A stretch of 64,000 bases of DNA from Syntrophobacterales bacterium (GCA_023229795.1 JALNYP010000010.1:12502-76501); one strand, 5' to 3'. Counted from the first letter of the stretch, positions 32,296 through 42,600 are shown. The notes: generated from the letters alone by a model not told the origin. Numbers and translations: made by a program.

Positions 32296-32943
32296 ATGCG
32301 TAACTTCATAAGTTTTATGCTCGCGTTGCTGCTGCTGGCGGTCGGCGCGGGGTGCGGGGGGGGCCCGGGGAAGCCCGCCACCGCTACCCTGGGGAAGCTG
32401 GATACGCCGCTGCCGGAATATCAAGCAGCACAAACCGAGTTAACACCGGAACAGAAGTATCTCCAACAAATCTTAATCAAGAAAGGTTATGACGTCAATC
32501 GGGATAAGCCCACGATTATCGTGGTCCACAAACTCAGCCGCAAACTTACCTGTTACCGGGGTCTGACCCCGCTCAAGACTTATCCCGTGGTCTTGGGCAA
32601 TGATCCGCGTAACGATAAGTTGTGCCAGGGTGATACGTGCACCCCCGAAGGAGTCTATCGCATCCGGGCCAAGTACCCTCATCCCCGGTGGGACTCCTTT
32701 ATCTGGCTGGATTATCCCAATACCGCCAACTGGCTTAAGTTCGCCAAGGCCAAGCAGGCCGGGCGGATCCCGCCGGACGCGGACATCGGCGGCCAGGTCG
32801 GCATCCACGGGACTGAGGACCCTTTAAGGAACCTCAGCGGCCAGAACTGGACCAAGGGCTGTATTTCTCTGCAAAATAAAGATCTGGACGAGATTTATCC
32901 CATGGTGAACGATAAAACCCTGGTGGTAATTACCAAGCAATAA
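32296..32943 (+). CDS. L,D-transpeptidase (YkuD), exported, probable lipoprotein
   Basis: This 215-residue protein has a hydrophobic N-terminal segment and a Cys after it (FMLALLLLAVGAGCGGG). The lipobox is imperfect, so lipidation is probable rather than certain. The YkuD domain (about 75-213) contains GIHGTEDPLRNL and the catalytic SHxxGCI-like end WTKGCISLQNKDLDEIY with Cys and upstream His. It makes 3-3 cross-links or anchors proteins in peptidoglycan. I choose the ATG at 32296, after GGGGGAGGAT, over an upstream in-frame ATG at 32209. Confidence 0.88.
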   Translation: MRNFISFMLALLLLAVGAGCGGGPGKPATATLGKLDTPLPEYQAAQTELTPEQKYLQQILIKKGYDVNRDKPTIIVVHKLSRKLTCYRGLTPLKTYPVVLGNDPRNDKLCQGDTCTPEGVYRIRAKYPHPRWDSFIWLDYPNTANWLKFAKAKQAGRIPPDADIGGQVGIHGTEDPLRNLSGQNWTKGCISLQNKDLDEIYPMVNDKTLVVITKQ

Positions 32944-32969
32944 AGCATGGAGGCCCTTGGGTCGAATTC

Positions 32970-32999
32970 AAGGCAGACCGCACGAGGTCTGCCTTTTTT
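32970..32999 (+). terminator. Rho-independent terminator after the L,D-transpeptidase gene
   Basis: AAGGCAGACC and GGTCTGCCTT form a 10-bp stem with a 6-base loop followed by TTTT. It lies 27 bases after the stop codon and directly before the end of the convergent channel gene at 33002. Confidence 0.9.
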
Positions 33000-33001
33000 G
33001 G

Positions 33002-33757
33002 TCACTCCGGAAGGTCTGGTCCCGGAGGTAAATCCTCCAACGCTGCCTGCTCTTCAGGAAGAACCGACTCCACGTCGGAGATCAGCGCCTGGGAGATAAA
33101 CATGCCCACCAGCCAGGCGATGAGCACCGTGATGTAGAAATGGCCGATCACGGCCTCCACCGCCACCACCATGCGCGGAAAGGGCAACAGAGGCACAATG
33201 TCGCCGAAGCCCACCCCCACGATGGTGATCAGGCTGAAGTAGAGCATTTCGGTCATCAAGCCGTGGGGCCGGTTCGGGACACTGCTCAGGGGCAGGTTGA
33301 AGGCCTGGGGTTGATAGAAAAATAAGATGGCGTAAAAATTGGCAAAGATGATACTGAGTAAGAAGTAGGCCACCACCGCGGCGAAGATGGTGTCCAGGGT
33401 AACCCGGCGGCTTCGGGCAATATAGACGAGGGTGGCGGCAATGGAAACCGCCAGCAGCATCATATAGAAAACCCAGGCGGTTAACAGATCCCGGTATGCC
33501 CCCGGTCCTCCGAAAAGGGTATACTTCAGAAAAAAGACCGCACCGAGCAGCCAAAGCCCCAGCATCGCCAGGCGCAGTTTGGGCAGGCTGCTGGCGGACA
33601 GCGATACCAGCAGAACGTTCACCAATACGAGCTGAAAGAAGATCGACAGGATGGGGTGCCCGATAGAAAACGGCATGGTCAGAAACAGCAAGAGGATAAA
33701 GACCGTGAGCTGCAAGAAACGCAGGGACTTGAGCCAGGAAAATGGGTTTTTCAGCAT
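33002..33757 (-). CDS. Ion-channel-type membrane protein (two-TM potassium channel pore)
   Basis: This 251-residue protein has about six hydrophobic helices. The C-terminal two flank a P-loop: SLITIVGVGFGDIVPL (about 187-202) with filter VGFGD, where the residue before it is Gly rather than the usual Thr. The last TM is GHFYITVLIAWLVGMFIS. An acidic tail follows. The sequence indicates a K+-channel (Ion_trans_2) fold. Selectivity with the altered filter entrance is uncertain. Gating domains (RCK, cNMP) are absent. Confidence 0.8.
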   Translation of the reverse strand: MLKNPFSWLKSLRFLQLTVFILLLFLTMPFSIGHPILSIFFQLVLVNVLLVSLSASSLPKLRLAMLGLWLLGAVFFLKYTLFGGPGAYRDLLTAWVFYMMLLAVSIAATLVYIARSRRVTLDTIFAAVVAYFLLSIIFANFYAILFFYQPQAFNLPLSSVPNRPHGLMTEMLYFSLITIVGVGFGDIVPLLPFPRMVVAVEAVIGHFYITVLIAWLVGMFISQALISDVESVLPEEQAALEDLPPGPDLPE

Positions 33758-33926
33758 ATCGAGCGCTCCGAACCTACGTTGAAGTGAAGATTACTGACAA
33801 GCTCATGGCCGGTTAATGAATAACTCTTACCAGCGTTTATAAGTGATCGACGCAGAAAATCAAGTTCAGATCTAAAATACCGCTCACGTTGAGGTAATAA
33901 TTATTGATCAGAAAGGGAGAGGCATC

Positions 33927-35123
33927 GTGAACATCATCCTGGCGCCCGATTCGTTCAAAGGGAGCCTGACTTCCCTGGAAGCGGCGCGTTGTCTGCGGCA
34001 AGGCCTGTTACGCGTCTTTCCCGATGCGCAGGTCACCGACATTCCCGTCGCCGACGGCGGCGAAGGCACGGTGGCGGCTCTGCTCCATGCCGTAGGGGGC
34101 GAAGCGCGGGAAACGGTGGTTAAGGGCCCCCTGGGTAGGCCGGTCGCGGCCCGGTGGGGCCTCCTGGCCGGCGGCGAGACCGCGGTTATCGAAATGGCCG
34201 CGGCTTCCGGCCTGCCTCTGGTGCCGGAGCCGCAGCGGGACCCCCGGGTGACCACCACCTGGGGGACCGGGGAATTGGTCCGGGCGGCGCTGGCGGCCGG
34301 GGTGCGCAAAATCATTCTGGGGCTGGGCGGCAGCGCTACCAACGACGGCGGCAGCGGCCTGATCCGGGCGCTGGGGGCTAAATTTGTGGACGGCCGCGGC
34401 CAGGAATTGCCCCTGGGCGGCCAGGCCCTGGCCGATCTCGCCGCCATCGATCTGGCCGATCTCGATCCCCGGCTCCAGGCGGTGGAAATCCTGGTGGCCT
34501 CAGACGTGGATAACCCCCTCTGCGGCCCCCAGGGTGCCACCGCGGTGTTCGGCCCGCAAAAAGGGGCGACGCCCGCAATGGTCGTCGAACTGGACCGGGC
34601 CCTGGCGCATTATGCCCGGGTGGCGAAGGACGCGACCGGCAAAGATGCCGCGCAGCTCCCCGGAGCCGGCGCGGCCGGGGGTCTGGGCGCGGGATTGCTG
34701 TTCTTCACGCCCGCGGTCCTGCGTCCCGGGATCGGAATCGTCCTTGAAACCGCCGGGTTTGAAGCCCACCTGGCCGGCGCCGACCTGGTGATCACCGGCG
34801 AAGGCCGGACGGATAGCCAGACGATCCGGGGCAAGGTTCCCATGGGGGTCGCCCGCCTGGCGCGCCAGTATGGCGTTCCCGTGGTCTGCATCTCGGGCGG
34901 GTTGGGCGCAGGTGCGGAATTGCTCTATGAGGAGGGAGTGGAGGGATTGGTCAGTTGCGCCCCCGGACCGCTAAGCTTGGAGGAGGCCTTGAGCCAGGCG
35001 GGTCGTCATCTCACCGAGGCCACGGACCGGGCCTGCCGCCTGATCAGGCTCGGCATGGAACTGGGCCGCGGCCTCAAGCCCGGTCACACCACTTCAGGCT
35101 CGATGCCGAAAAAATCCACGTAG
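33927..35123 (+). CDS. Glycerate 2-kinase (GarK/GlxK family)
   Basis: This 398-residue protein phosphorylates D-glycerate, producing 2-phosphoglycerate. Family motifs are MNIILAPDSFKGSLTS, PVADGGEGTVAAL, ILGLGGSATNDGGSGL, SDVDNPLCGPQGATAVFGPQ and VITGEGRTDSQTIRGK. It starts GTG after GGGAGAGG. The last 40 bases overlap the 3' end of the opposite-strand sulfotransferase gene, so its C-terminus (KPGHTTSGSMPKKST) is encoded by DNA that is also coding on the other strand. Confidence 0.93.
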   Translation: MNIILAPDSFKGSLTSLEAARCLRQGLLRVFPDAQVTDIPVADGGEGTVAALLHAVGGEARETVVKGPLGRPVAARWGLLAGGETAVIEMAAASGLPLVPEPQRDPRVTTTWGTGELVRAALAAGVRKIILGLGGSATNDGGSGLIRALGAKFVDGRGQELPLGGQALADLAAIDLADLDPRLQAVEILVASDVDNPLCGPQGATAVFGPQKGATPAMVVELDRALAHYARVAKDATGKDAAQLPGAGAAGGLGAGLLFFTPAVLRPGIGIVLETAGFEAHLAGADLVITGEGRTDSQTIRGKVPMGVARLARQYGVPVVCISGGLGAGAELLYEEGVEGLVSCAPGPLSLEEALSQAGRHLTEATDRACRLIRLGMELGRGLKPGHTTSGSMPKKST

Positions 35124-36346
35124 AACTGAAAGCGGCGTCTTTCCTCTGCGGGATCCAGCTCGAATTCCGCCAGGGTATAATGGTGCACCCCGCCCTTGTC
35201 TTTGGGGTTGGCCCGCAGAAAGCGCTCCATGGCCGCGATCGCGGCCGCGGTAAGTTCCAGGTCGAAGTATTCGTAGATCCGCCGCACCATGGCCATGGGG
35301 TTCCGGATCAGTTCCAGATAATGAATATCCAGGAGCTGTTTCTGCCAGGGGCCGTCCTCCCGGCGCCACTTCATGGCCAGGTGCGCCCCTTCATCCCAGC
35401 GCCCCCTCACCTCCCGGGCCAGCGCGGCCTTGTCGATGTGGTCCGTAAAGCCGCTGCGCAACACCTCGGTAAAACTGGCGCAGGACCCCAGGACCTTGAG
35501 GGGATCGCGATGAGTCAGAATGATGCCCGCATCGGGATAGACCTGAAAGAGGGCGTCCAAAGCCAGCAGGTGACTGGGGGCCTTGAGTACCCATCTTTGA
35601 CCGGGACAGCGCCATTGCAGCTGCTGGAGAAACTGCCGGTGGAATTCATAAGCCGGGCGCTTGTCCTGCCGGTCATGCCAGGCCCGGTAGGTAGGCACGG
35701 CATACATGGATTCAAACGTATAGCTGAGAAAAGCGTAGCTGGTAATGGCAATGCACTCTTGGGGCAGCCGGGCGTCGATCAGGTGGACGGTTTTAAAATC
35801 GGGCATCAGGAAGTCAATGGACTTCAGTTGCCAAGCGGCGCGGGCGATGCGAGGATCGGAGTCGTAAGAAGCCCGTTCCGGGGGCGGGGAAGGCGACATC
35901 ACCTCCCAAACCTGGGGCGAGCGGGCCCCGGGATCCTGGGCCAGGAGGGCGTGGAGAAAGGTGGTGCCGCTCCGGGGCAGGCCGGTGATGAACAGGGGGC
36001 GCCGGATGACTTCGTCGGCAATGGCGGGGTAGCGTTTACGGTCGGCCACCAGCCGGAGCCGGTTGTTTAAGAGCCGCACCGTGTCCCCTTGCACGCACAG
36101 ACGGCCGGCAAAGTTGAGATCGGCCTCGGTCTCGAAGGCCCGGAGCAGGATACGCAGCGCTTCACGGAACGAGTCGTCGCCGAAGTCGTCCAGGCCGGTG
36201 CTCTTGCGGGCGCGGTGGATCAGGGTCTGTTCATCCAGCCGCAGCCATGAGAAACCGTTTCTCAGGAAGAGCGGACCTAGCGCATTGATCAGGCGGACCA
36301 GCCTCGACCGATGGAGCACCGGTAGGGGCACATTATTATCGTACAT
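35084..36346 (-). CDS. Sulfotransferase family protein
   Basis: This 420-residue protein has a PAPS-binding P-loop-like motif PLFITGLPRSGTTFLHALLA at about 112-131. Further on are GRAPQVWEVMSP-like and ILTHRDPLKVLGSCASFTEV, the 3'-phosphate loop. It resembles cytosolic-type Sulfotransfer_3 proteins, which transfer sulfate from PAPS to alcohol or lipid acceptors; the acceptor is unknown. No signal peptide. It is monocistronic and convergent with the glycerate kinase gene, overlapping it by 40 bases. Confidence 0.85.
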   Translation of the reverse strand: MYDNNVPLPVLHRSRLVRLINALGPLFLRNGFSWLRLDEQTLIHRARKSTGLDDFGDDSFREALRILLRAFETEADLNFAGRLCVQGDTVRLLNNRLRLVADRKRYPAIADEVIRRPLFITGLPRSGTTFLHALLAQDPGARSPQVWEVMSPSPPPERASYDSDPRIARAAWQLKSIDFLMPDFKTVHLIDARLPQECIAITSYAFLSYTFESMYAVPTYRAWHDRQDKRPAYEFHRQFLQQLQWRCPGQRWVLKAPSHLLALDALFQVYPDAGIILTHRDPLKVLGSCASFTEVLRSGFTDHIDKAALAREVRGRWDEGAHLAMKWRREDGPWQKQLLDIHYLELIRNPMAMVRRIYEYFDLELTAAAIAAMERFLRANPKDKGGVHHYTLAEFELDPAEERRRFQFYVDFFGIEPEVV

Positions 36347-36583
36347 AGGCTTTCGGTGGCAGTAGGGCGGCCGGGATTCAGAGGCCTGCAGTCCATAATT
36401 TTACCAGCATTGTAACCATGACAGGTTGTTTAGACAACCTGAGAAAGTAATATATTTCGTCAAAACAGCAAAATACCCCCTCTCAGCGCCCCGGCGCTAA
36501 TTGATATAATGTTCTCAAGATGGTTACCTCTTCGCCAACCCTGAGGTTCGGGCCGAAACGCGGGCTTGAGAGAGGATGAGGTG

Positions 36584-37474
36584 ATGACCAAATCGGGGGC
36601 CCAGGCCGGCAAGCCAGCGGAGTCCGTCGCCGGGACGCCCGAGGGGCTCACGCCTGACGTGATCGAGCGGTTCCGGCAGCAGATTTACCGGTATTTTCAA
36701 GAACAGGGGCGGCAGCTCCCCTGGCGCCAAACCTATGACCCCTATAGCATCCTGGTCTCCGAAATCATGCTGCAACAGACCCAGGTGGAACGGGTGCTCC
36801 TCAAGTACGGGCCGTTTCTGGCCCGCTTCCCCGACTTCGCCTCCCTGGCCCGGGCCCCGTTGCGGGAGGTCATGGCCGCCTGGCAGGGCCTGGGCTATAA
36901 TCGCCGGGCCCTGGCCCTGCAGCGCCTCGCCGGTCGGGTCATAAGCGAGTTTGACGGCCGGCTCTCCCCGAGCGTGGAGGTCTTGCGCACCCTGCCCGGC
37001 ATCGGCCCCGCCACCGCCGGGGCGCTGGCCGCCTTTGCCTTCAGCCAGCCGGTGGTGTTCATCGAGACCAACATCCGCCGGGTGTTTATCCACTGCTTTT
37101 TTGCCGATCGCTCCGAGGTCAGGGATCAGGAGATTCTGCCGCTGCTGGCGCTCACCCTGGACCGGGAGCGGCCGCGGCCCTGGTATTACGCCCTCATGGA
37201 TTACGGCGCCGGGCTGAAACGCCTGGGGCCCAATGCCAACCGCAGGAGCGCTCACTACCAGCGCCAAAGCCCCTTTGCCGATTCCGACCGGCAGATTCGG
37301 GGCCTGATCCTCCAGGCCCTGGTCAAGACCCCGGCCCTCACCGACGCGGAACTGCTCCGGCTCGTAGGCCGGGACCCGGCGCGGACCCAACCCATCATCG
37401 CCGCCTTGATCCGGGAAGGTTTCCTGGAACGGGTAGGGGCGCACCTGCGCATCGCCGCCGGCCCCTCGTCATAA
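36584..37474 (+). CDS. MutY/HhH-GPD-type adenine glycosylase-like protein, short form
   Basis: This protein of about 296 residues has the helix-hairpin-helix glycosylase core: LPWRQTYDPYSILVSEIMLQ with the catalytic Glu, the base-flipping QQTQV, AWQGLGYNRRA, and the HhH LPGIGPATAGALAAFAF. The following loop reads VFIETNIRRVF, where MutY normally has the catalytic Asp (LDGNVKRV-type); here it is Glu. The four Cys that bind the MutY [4Fe-4S] cluster and the C-terminal NUDIX-like domain are missing. It may act on another mispair or be a repair scaffold. Start at ATG 36584 after AGGATGAGG; upstream TTG 36566 is less likely. Confidence 0.8.
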   Translation: MTKSGAQAGKPAESVAGTPEGLTPDVIERFRQQIYRYFQEQGRQLPWRQTYDPYSILVSEIMLQQTQVERVLLKYGPFLARFPDFASLARAPLREVMAAWQGLGYNRRALALQRLAGRVISEFDGRLSPSVEVLRTLPGIGPATAGALAAFAFSQPVVFIETNIRRVFIHCFFADRSEVRDQEILPLLALTLDRERPRPWYYALMDYGAGLKRLGPNANRRSAHYQRQSPFADSDRQIRGLILQALVKTPALTDAELLRLVGRDPARTQPIIAALIREGFLERVGAHLRIAAGPSS

Positions 37475-37550
37475 CCCGCGGCTTATTACCGAGGAGAGTT
37501 TTTTGGGTAGCCGCAGAGCCTGCGCTGCCCGCGAAATTCCACGCCTGGCA

Positions 37551-37594
37551 AAAATATAAGGCTCAAGCCGGAACCGCGCTCCCGGCTTGAGCCT
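37551..37594 (-). terminator. Terminator of the formate dehydrogenase operon
   Basis: On the minus strand AGGCTCAAGCCGG pairs with CCGGCTTGAGCCT over a loop of about 10 bases and runs into TATATTTTT. It lies 69 bases past the NrfD-type gene stop. Confidence 0.85.
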
Positions 37595-37662
37595 CTGGTT
37601 ATTCCCTGCATGGGTTAGAGAGTCAGGGAGAGGGACAGTAAACGGCCCCTCTCCCGGATCTC

Positions 37663-38808
37663 TCAGTGGGTTCCGCCGGACAGTTCCGACTTGTAAATGG
37701 GCAGGTAGCGGGTGCCCCAATCAAAGATCAGGATGCCCCCGGCGATCAGAGACAGGGTGACGATGATCTCGATGAACGACGGGAAGTAGCTGAACTGCCG
37801 GTAGCCGCCATAGCTGGTAAGGCTGACGTTGAAGCGGTTCAGCACTACCCCGAACGCAGACAGCCCCGCGGCCCAGTAAAGGCCCCTGACGGAGTTGCGC
37901 ACCTCCGAGAAGGAGAGCAAGATGGCCGGCAGGGCCACGGTGCCGAAGAGTTCCAGGTAGAAGAAGAAGTGGGGTTTGTCGAAGGCCCAGACCGTGGCGC
38001 CTCGGGCATAAAGGTCGGTGACCTTCATGGCGAAATAGACCAGCAGAGCGATCCCCAGCCCTTTGCTTAAAGACGACAGGAGCTTGAGTTCGACCTGCCG
38101 CTTATAGGCCCAGGCGCTGACCAGGCTCTCCAGGATCACCACGCTCATACCGCCGATCACCGCGCTGCAGAAAAACAGCGGTCCTATGGCCCGGCTGGCC
38201 CAGAGGTCGGACATCTTCTCCGGCATCAACAGGAACAGCGCTCCCAGGGAGGACTGGTGCAGGGTGGACAGCATGACGCCGGCCACCACCAGGACCAGGT
38301 AGATATTGCGCAGAAAAGCCACCCACTCATACTTTTTCCAGCGTTCCAGCGCAAAAATGAAGATGTCGATCCCCAGGACCGTGGTGTAGAGCATGACGCA
38401 CCAGGACACTTCGAAGAGCACCGAATGGGGATTCCACATCACCATGGGGTGCCAGATACGCCAGGGCTGGCCCAGGTCGAAGAAGAGCCCGATCACGAAC
38501 ACCATGTAGCCGAGGAAGGCGGAGAGCTTGGCGGGCCGGAGCAGCGGCTCGAATTTCTTCAGGTTAAAGATATAGATAGCCGCGGCCATAGTAAAGCCGC
38601 CCGCGGCCAGGGCCACGCCCGACAGCACGTCGAAGCTGATCCACAGGCCCCAGGGGTAGGCGTCGCTCAAGTTCGTGGTCGCGCCCAATCCCAGGAAGAG
38701 CCGGGCCACGGCCGAGATGATGCCCACCATCAGGATGACGTAGAGGATGGCGTAACCGGTGGTCAGCTTGCCCACGCCCGGATACCACTTTTCCACTTTT
38801 TCAGCCAT
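37663..38808 (-). CDS. NrfD/PsrC/HybB-family membrane subunit of formate dehydrogenase
   Basis: This 381-residue polytopic protein has about ten TM helices (GYAILYVILMVGIISAVARL, FLGYMVFVIGLFFDLGQPWR and others) and the NrfD signature region with acidic residues in the membrane. No haem-ligand histidine pairs of cytochrome b FdnI are evident. It should link electrons from FdnGH to the quinone pool. It follows the ferredoxin subunit by three bases and is last in the operon. Hydrogenase-2 type HybB is the nearest architectural match. Confidence 0.9.
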   Translation of the reverse strand: MAEKVEKWYPGVGKLTTGYAILYVILMVGIISAVARLFLGLGATTNLSDAYPWGLWISFDVLSGVALAAGGFTMAAAIYIFNLKKFEPLLRPAKLSAFLGYMVFVIGLFFDLGQPWRIWHPMVMWNPHSVLFEVSWCVMLYTTVLGIDIFIFALERWKKYEWVAFLRNIYLVLVVAGVMLSTLHQSSLGALFLLMPEKMSDLWASRAIGPLFFCSAVIGGMSVVILESLVSAWAYKRQVELKLLSSLSKGLGIALLVYFAMKVTDLYARGATVWAFDKPHFFFYLELFGTVALPAILLSFSEVRNSVRGLYWAAGLSAFGVVLNRFNVSLTSYGGYRQFSYFPSFIEIIVTLSLIAGGILIFDWGTRYLPIYKSELSGGTH

Positions 38809-38811
38809 GGC

Positions 38812-39624
38812 TCAATCCTCCTTGCCTTCCTGAGATTTTTGGTCCTGGACTTCGGCGCGGCGCTGGTTGAAATAGTGCAGGCCGACGGCCAGGCCGCCCA
38901 CCGTCAAGGCGATCCAGGGCACCTTGGACATCCACTCCCGGCCGTAGATGCCGTAGGGCACGTTCCCCAGATCGGTGCGGAAGCCCTGATGGGTGAGACC
39001 CAGCTCATCGAAGGACACCGCGGTAAGGTAGAGTTTGGAAGTGCCGCCGACGGTCTTTTCCCCGTACACCTCAGGGTAGTACTTGCCCGGATGGGCGCCG
39101 ATGCGGCGGTGGGCTTCCTTTAAGAGGGCGTCCCGGTCTCCGAAGATCAGGGTCCCGGTGGGACAGGCAGTGGCGCAGGACGGGGCCAGATTGCTGGCGA
39201 TGCGGTCGGCGCAGAAGTCGCACTTGCGGATCAAAGGCACCGCCGAGCCCCATTCGAACTTGGGAACCTGGAAGGGGCAGGCCATCATGCAATAACGGCA
39301 GCCGATGCAGCGCGCATCGTCATACACCACCGGCCCGTTGTCCAGTTTCTGCAAGGCCCCTACCGGGCAGACGCTGGCGCAGGCGGGATCATTGCAATGC
39401 ATGCAGCGCCGCGAGATGAAGTGCCAGGCTACCTGGCCCCCTGGTTTGTCGACCTCTTTAAAGATGATGCGGGTGTAGTTGTTGCTGTCCAAAAATTTTG
39501 GGTTCGTCCAGGTGTCGCTGAATTCCGTGCGTTCGCCCGGCAGGTTATGCCAGCTCTTGCAGGCCACCTGGCAGGCCCGGCAACCGATACAGCGCGTCGT
39601 ATCGATCAACATGGCTTTACTCAT
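38812..39624 (-). CDS. fdnH: Formate dehydrogenase iron-sulfur subunit (FdnH/HybA-like)
   Basis: This 270-residue subunit has four [4Fe-4S] cysteine groups: CIGCRACQVACKSWH, CMHCNDPACASVCP, CIGCRYCMMACPF and CDFCADR...CATACP. It has one C-terminal TM (WIALTVGGLAVGLHYF, about 235-252). The TM anchors it to the periplasmic face. It relays electrons from the selenocysteine catalytic subunit to the NrfD-type partner. There is no separate Tat motif; it would be carried with FdnG, whose Tat signal is clear. Confidence 0.93.
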   Translation of the reverse strand: MSKAMLIDTTRCIGCRACQVACKSWHNLPGERTEFSDTWTNPKFLDSNNYTRIIFKEVDKPGGQVAWHFISRRCMHCNDPACASVCPVGALQKLDNGPVVYDDARCIGCRYCMMACPFQVPKFEWGSAVPLIRKCDFCADRIASNLAPSCATACPTGTLIFGDRDALLKEAHRRIGAHPGKYYPEVYGEKTVGGTSKLYLTAVSFDELGLTHQGFRTDLGNVPYGIYGREWMSKVPWIALTVGGLAVGLHYFNQRRAEVQDQKSQEGKED

Positions 39625-39647
39625 GATAATCTCCCTTGTGGCCTACC

Positions 39648-42600
39648 TCAGACCTTTTGCACATCCACCAGGAATACCTTGTATTCCGGGATCATGGTAT
39701 TGGCGTCCCCCACCATGGGGGCCAGTTGGTTGGCGGCATAATTCTGCTGGGCATCGGGGCCGCCGGTGATCAGGCCGGCGAAGCCGAAATGCCAGGGCAG
39801 GGCCACCATCTCCACAGTATTGGAAAAACCGGCCTTGCCGCAGCAGAACGGAGCCACCCGGCGAGTAACGTTGGCCCGGGCCATAACCTCGCCCCGGACG
39901 CTCTTCACCCTGACCCAATCCCCCGGGTTGACGCCTTTGGCCTTGGCCAGCGACGGGCTCATTTCGACGAACATTTCAGGCACCATCTCGGCCTGCCAGG
40001 TGAGGTTGCGGGTCATAGCTCCGGCCTGCCAGTGCTCGGTCACCCGAAAAGTGGTGGCGATCACCGGGAATTTGGGATCGCAGATCTGGGCCACCCGGTC
40101 AACTTCCGATTTCCACACCTTCATCACCGGGTTGGACTGCTGGGCCGACATGGGGTTAACGTAGGGGCACTCCAGGGCCTCGTAGTGCTCCGGGAAGGGC
40201 CCCTCCTTGCAGAGCCCGCCGGGCACGAAGAGGCGGCTTTTGCCTTCGGGCAGCATGAGAAAGGGCGCCTTAGCCGATTCCTCGGGACCGAAATGAGCCT
40301 TGGTGGCGGGATCGATCCACTTGAAATCGGGCACATCCAGGTTCTTCCAGGTCTTGGCTACCGGGTCCCAATGGAACATGGCCTTGTCCTTGCTCCAGGG
40401 CTGGCCTTGGGGGTCAAGGGAGGCGCGGTTGTAAATGATGCGGCGGTTCACCGGCCAGGCCCAGGCCCAGGTGGGATAGAGCATGAGGCCGCTGGGGTCT
40501 TTCTTGTCCCGGCGGGCCATGAGGTTGTTCTTCTTGTCCGGGCCCGGGTACGATCCCGAGTAGATCCAGCAGCCGCAGGCCGTGGAGCCGTCATCTTTGA
40601 GGCCCAGGAAATTGAGGACCTGCTTCTTGTCCGCCACAGTGTAGCCGTTGACCTCTTTGGCCACCAGGTGAACGTCGGGGTTGTCGCCGTAGTTCCAGTT
40701 GAGATTGACGATGGGGTCAGGAAAGACCGCCTTGGGGTCGGCCTTATAGAGCTTTTTGAGCTCCAGGCCCAGGCGGTTGGCGTACCACAGGTCGCTTTGG
40801 GCGTCGCCGTGAGGCTTCACCGCCTGGTAGCGCCACTGCAGCCAGCGGCCGCTATTGCTGACGCTGCCTTCCTTTTCGAGAGAGTCCGCAGCGGGGAACA
40901 GGAAGACCTCGGTCTTGATATCCTTGGTCTTGGCCCCGGGGCGTTTCCAGAACTGGGCGGTGTCCGTCTCCCAGAGGTCGAAGGCCGCCAGCCACTCCAG
41001 CTTGGCCAGGGCGCCGTAGGCCTGATTGAGGTTGGGGGAACTCACCGCGGGGTTCATGCCCCAGATCAGCATGCCCTTGATGCCGCCGTCGCCCATGGAC
41101 TCGAACAGCGGAATCCAGGAATAGCCCGCGCCCTGGTAGCCTTTGCCGATCTTGGGGAGATAATCGTAGGCGAAACTGTTCGCCGGGGTGGCTGCATCGC
41201 CCCAAAAGGCCTTCAGCAGGCTGACGAAGAACTTGGGTTTGTTGATCCAGAAGCTGGCCTTGGGGGTCTCCTTGTCCAGGTAGTCCTTCAGGGTGGGGTG
41301 TGCGGCTTCGCTGGGAATGGCCATGTACCCCGGGACGATGTTGAATAACAGCGCCATGTCGGTGGAACCCTGGACGTTGTTCTCCCCCCGAAGGGCGTTG
41401 ATGCCGCCGCCGGGGAGCCCCATGTTGCCCAGGAGCTGCTGCACGATGGTGTAGCTGCGGATAATCTGGACCCCGGTGGAGTGCTGGGTGCCGCCCATGG
41501 CATAAAGCAGGGTGCCGGCCTTGCCCGGTTCCCCGGTAGCGGCGAACGTGGCCGCCATCGCCAGGAACTGCTTCTTGGGCACCCCGGTGACCGCTTCCAC
41601 CATCTCCGGGGTGTAGCGGCTATAAAATTGCTTCATCAACTGGAAGACGCACCGCGGGTTGCTCAGAGTAGGATCGGTGACCGGCTTTTTCTCCGCGTCT
41701 AGCTCGTAGCTCCAGGTGGCCGGATCGTAGGCCCGCTTGCCTTTGTCATAACCGGAAAAGAGGCCGTCATGAAAATCAAAGTCTTTATTCACGAGGAAGG
41801 CGGCGTTGGTATAGTTGGCAACGTAGTCTTTCTGATGGAGGTTGTTTTGCAGAATATAATTAATCAGGCCGCCCATCAAGGCGATATCGGTGCCGGGCCT
41901 TAAGCGCACGTAGAGATCGGCCTTGGCCGCCGAGCGGGTGAAGCGCGGATCCACCACGATGAGCTTGGCGCCTTTGTCCATGGCCTTGGTGATCCAGCGG
42001 AAACTGATGGGATGATTTTCTGCAGGGTTGCAGCCGATGATCAAGACGCAGTCACTGTTGGCGATATCGTTCCAGTGATTGGTCATGGCGCCCCGGCCGA
42101 AGGTGGGCCCCAACGAGGCCACCGTGGAGGAGTGTCAGAGCCGGGCTTGATGTTCTAAATAGACGATGCCCAGGGCCCGGGTGAGCTTGGAGATCAGGTA
42201 ACATTCTTCGTTGTTGATGGAGGCCCCGCCGATGGAGGCCAGGGCTTCGGTGCGGTTTACCGGCACCCCGGTGGGGGACTTGGTGATGAAGCTCGCGTCC
42301 CGGGTGGCCTTGATGCGCTGGGCCAGGGTCTGGATGGCCCAGTCCAGGGGCTTTTCTTCCCAGTGGTCGGAACCTGGGGCGCGGTAGCGCACCTTTTTCA
42401 GCCGCCGGGGACTGGTGACCACCTCAAAGACCGCCTGGCCCTTGCTGCACAGGGAGCCTTCGTTGATGGGGTGGTCGGGGTCGCCCTCGACGTTGATGAG
42501 TTTGCCCCCCCTGGTGTTGGCGATGAGCCCGCAGCCCACGCCGCAATACGGACAGATGGATGTGGTAACCTGGGTGTCCTTGGTCTTGGCGGGAGGCACC

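Noticed and set aside
39636..41348. 570-residue plus-strand ORF opposite fdnG
   Set aside because: Shadow of the formate dehydrogenase gene; no domain signature and overlaps a gene with strong homology.
42122..42137. fdnG as two genes or a pseudogene
   Set aside because: The TGA sits at the Sec position of formate dehydrogenase, with homology on both sides in the same frame and a SECIS-like hairpin.
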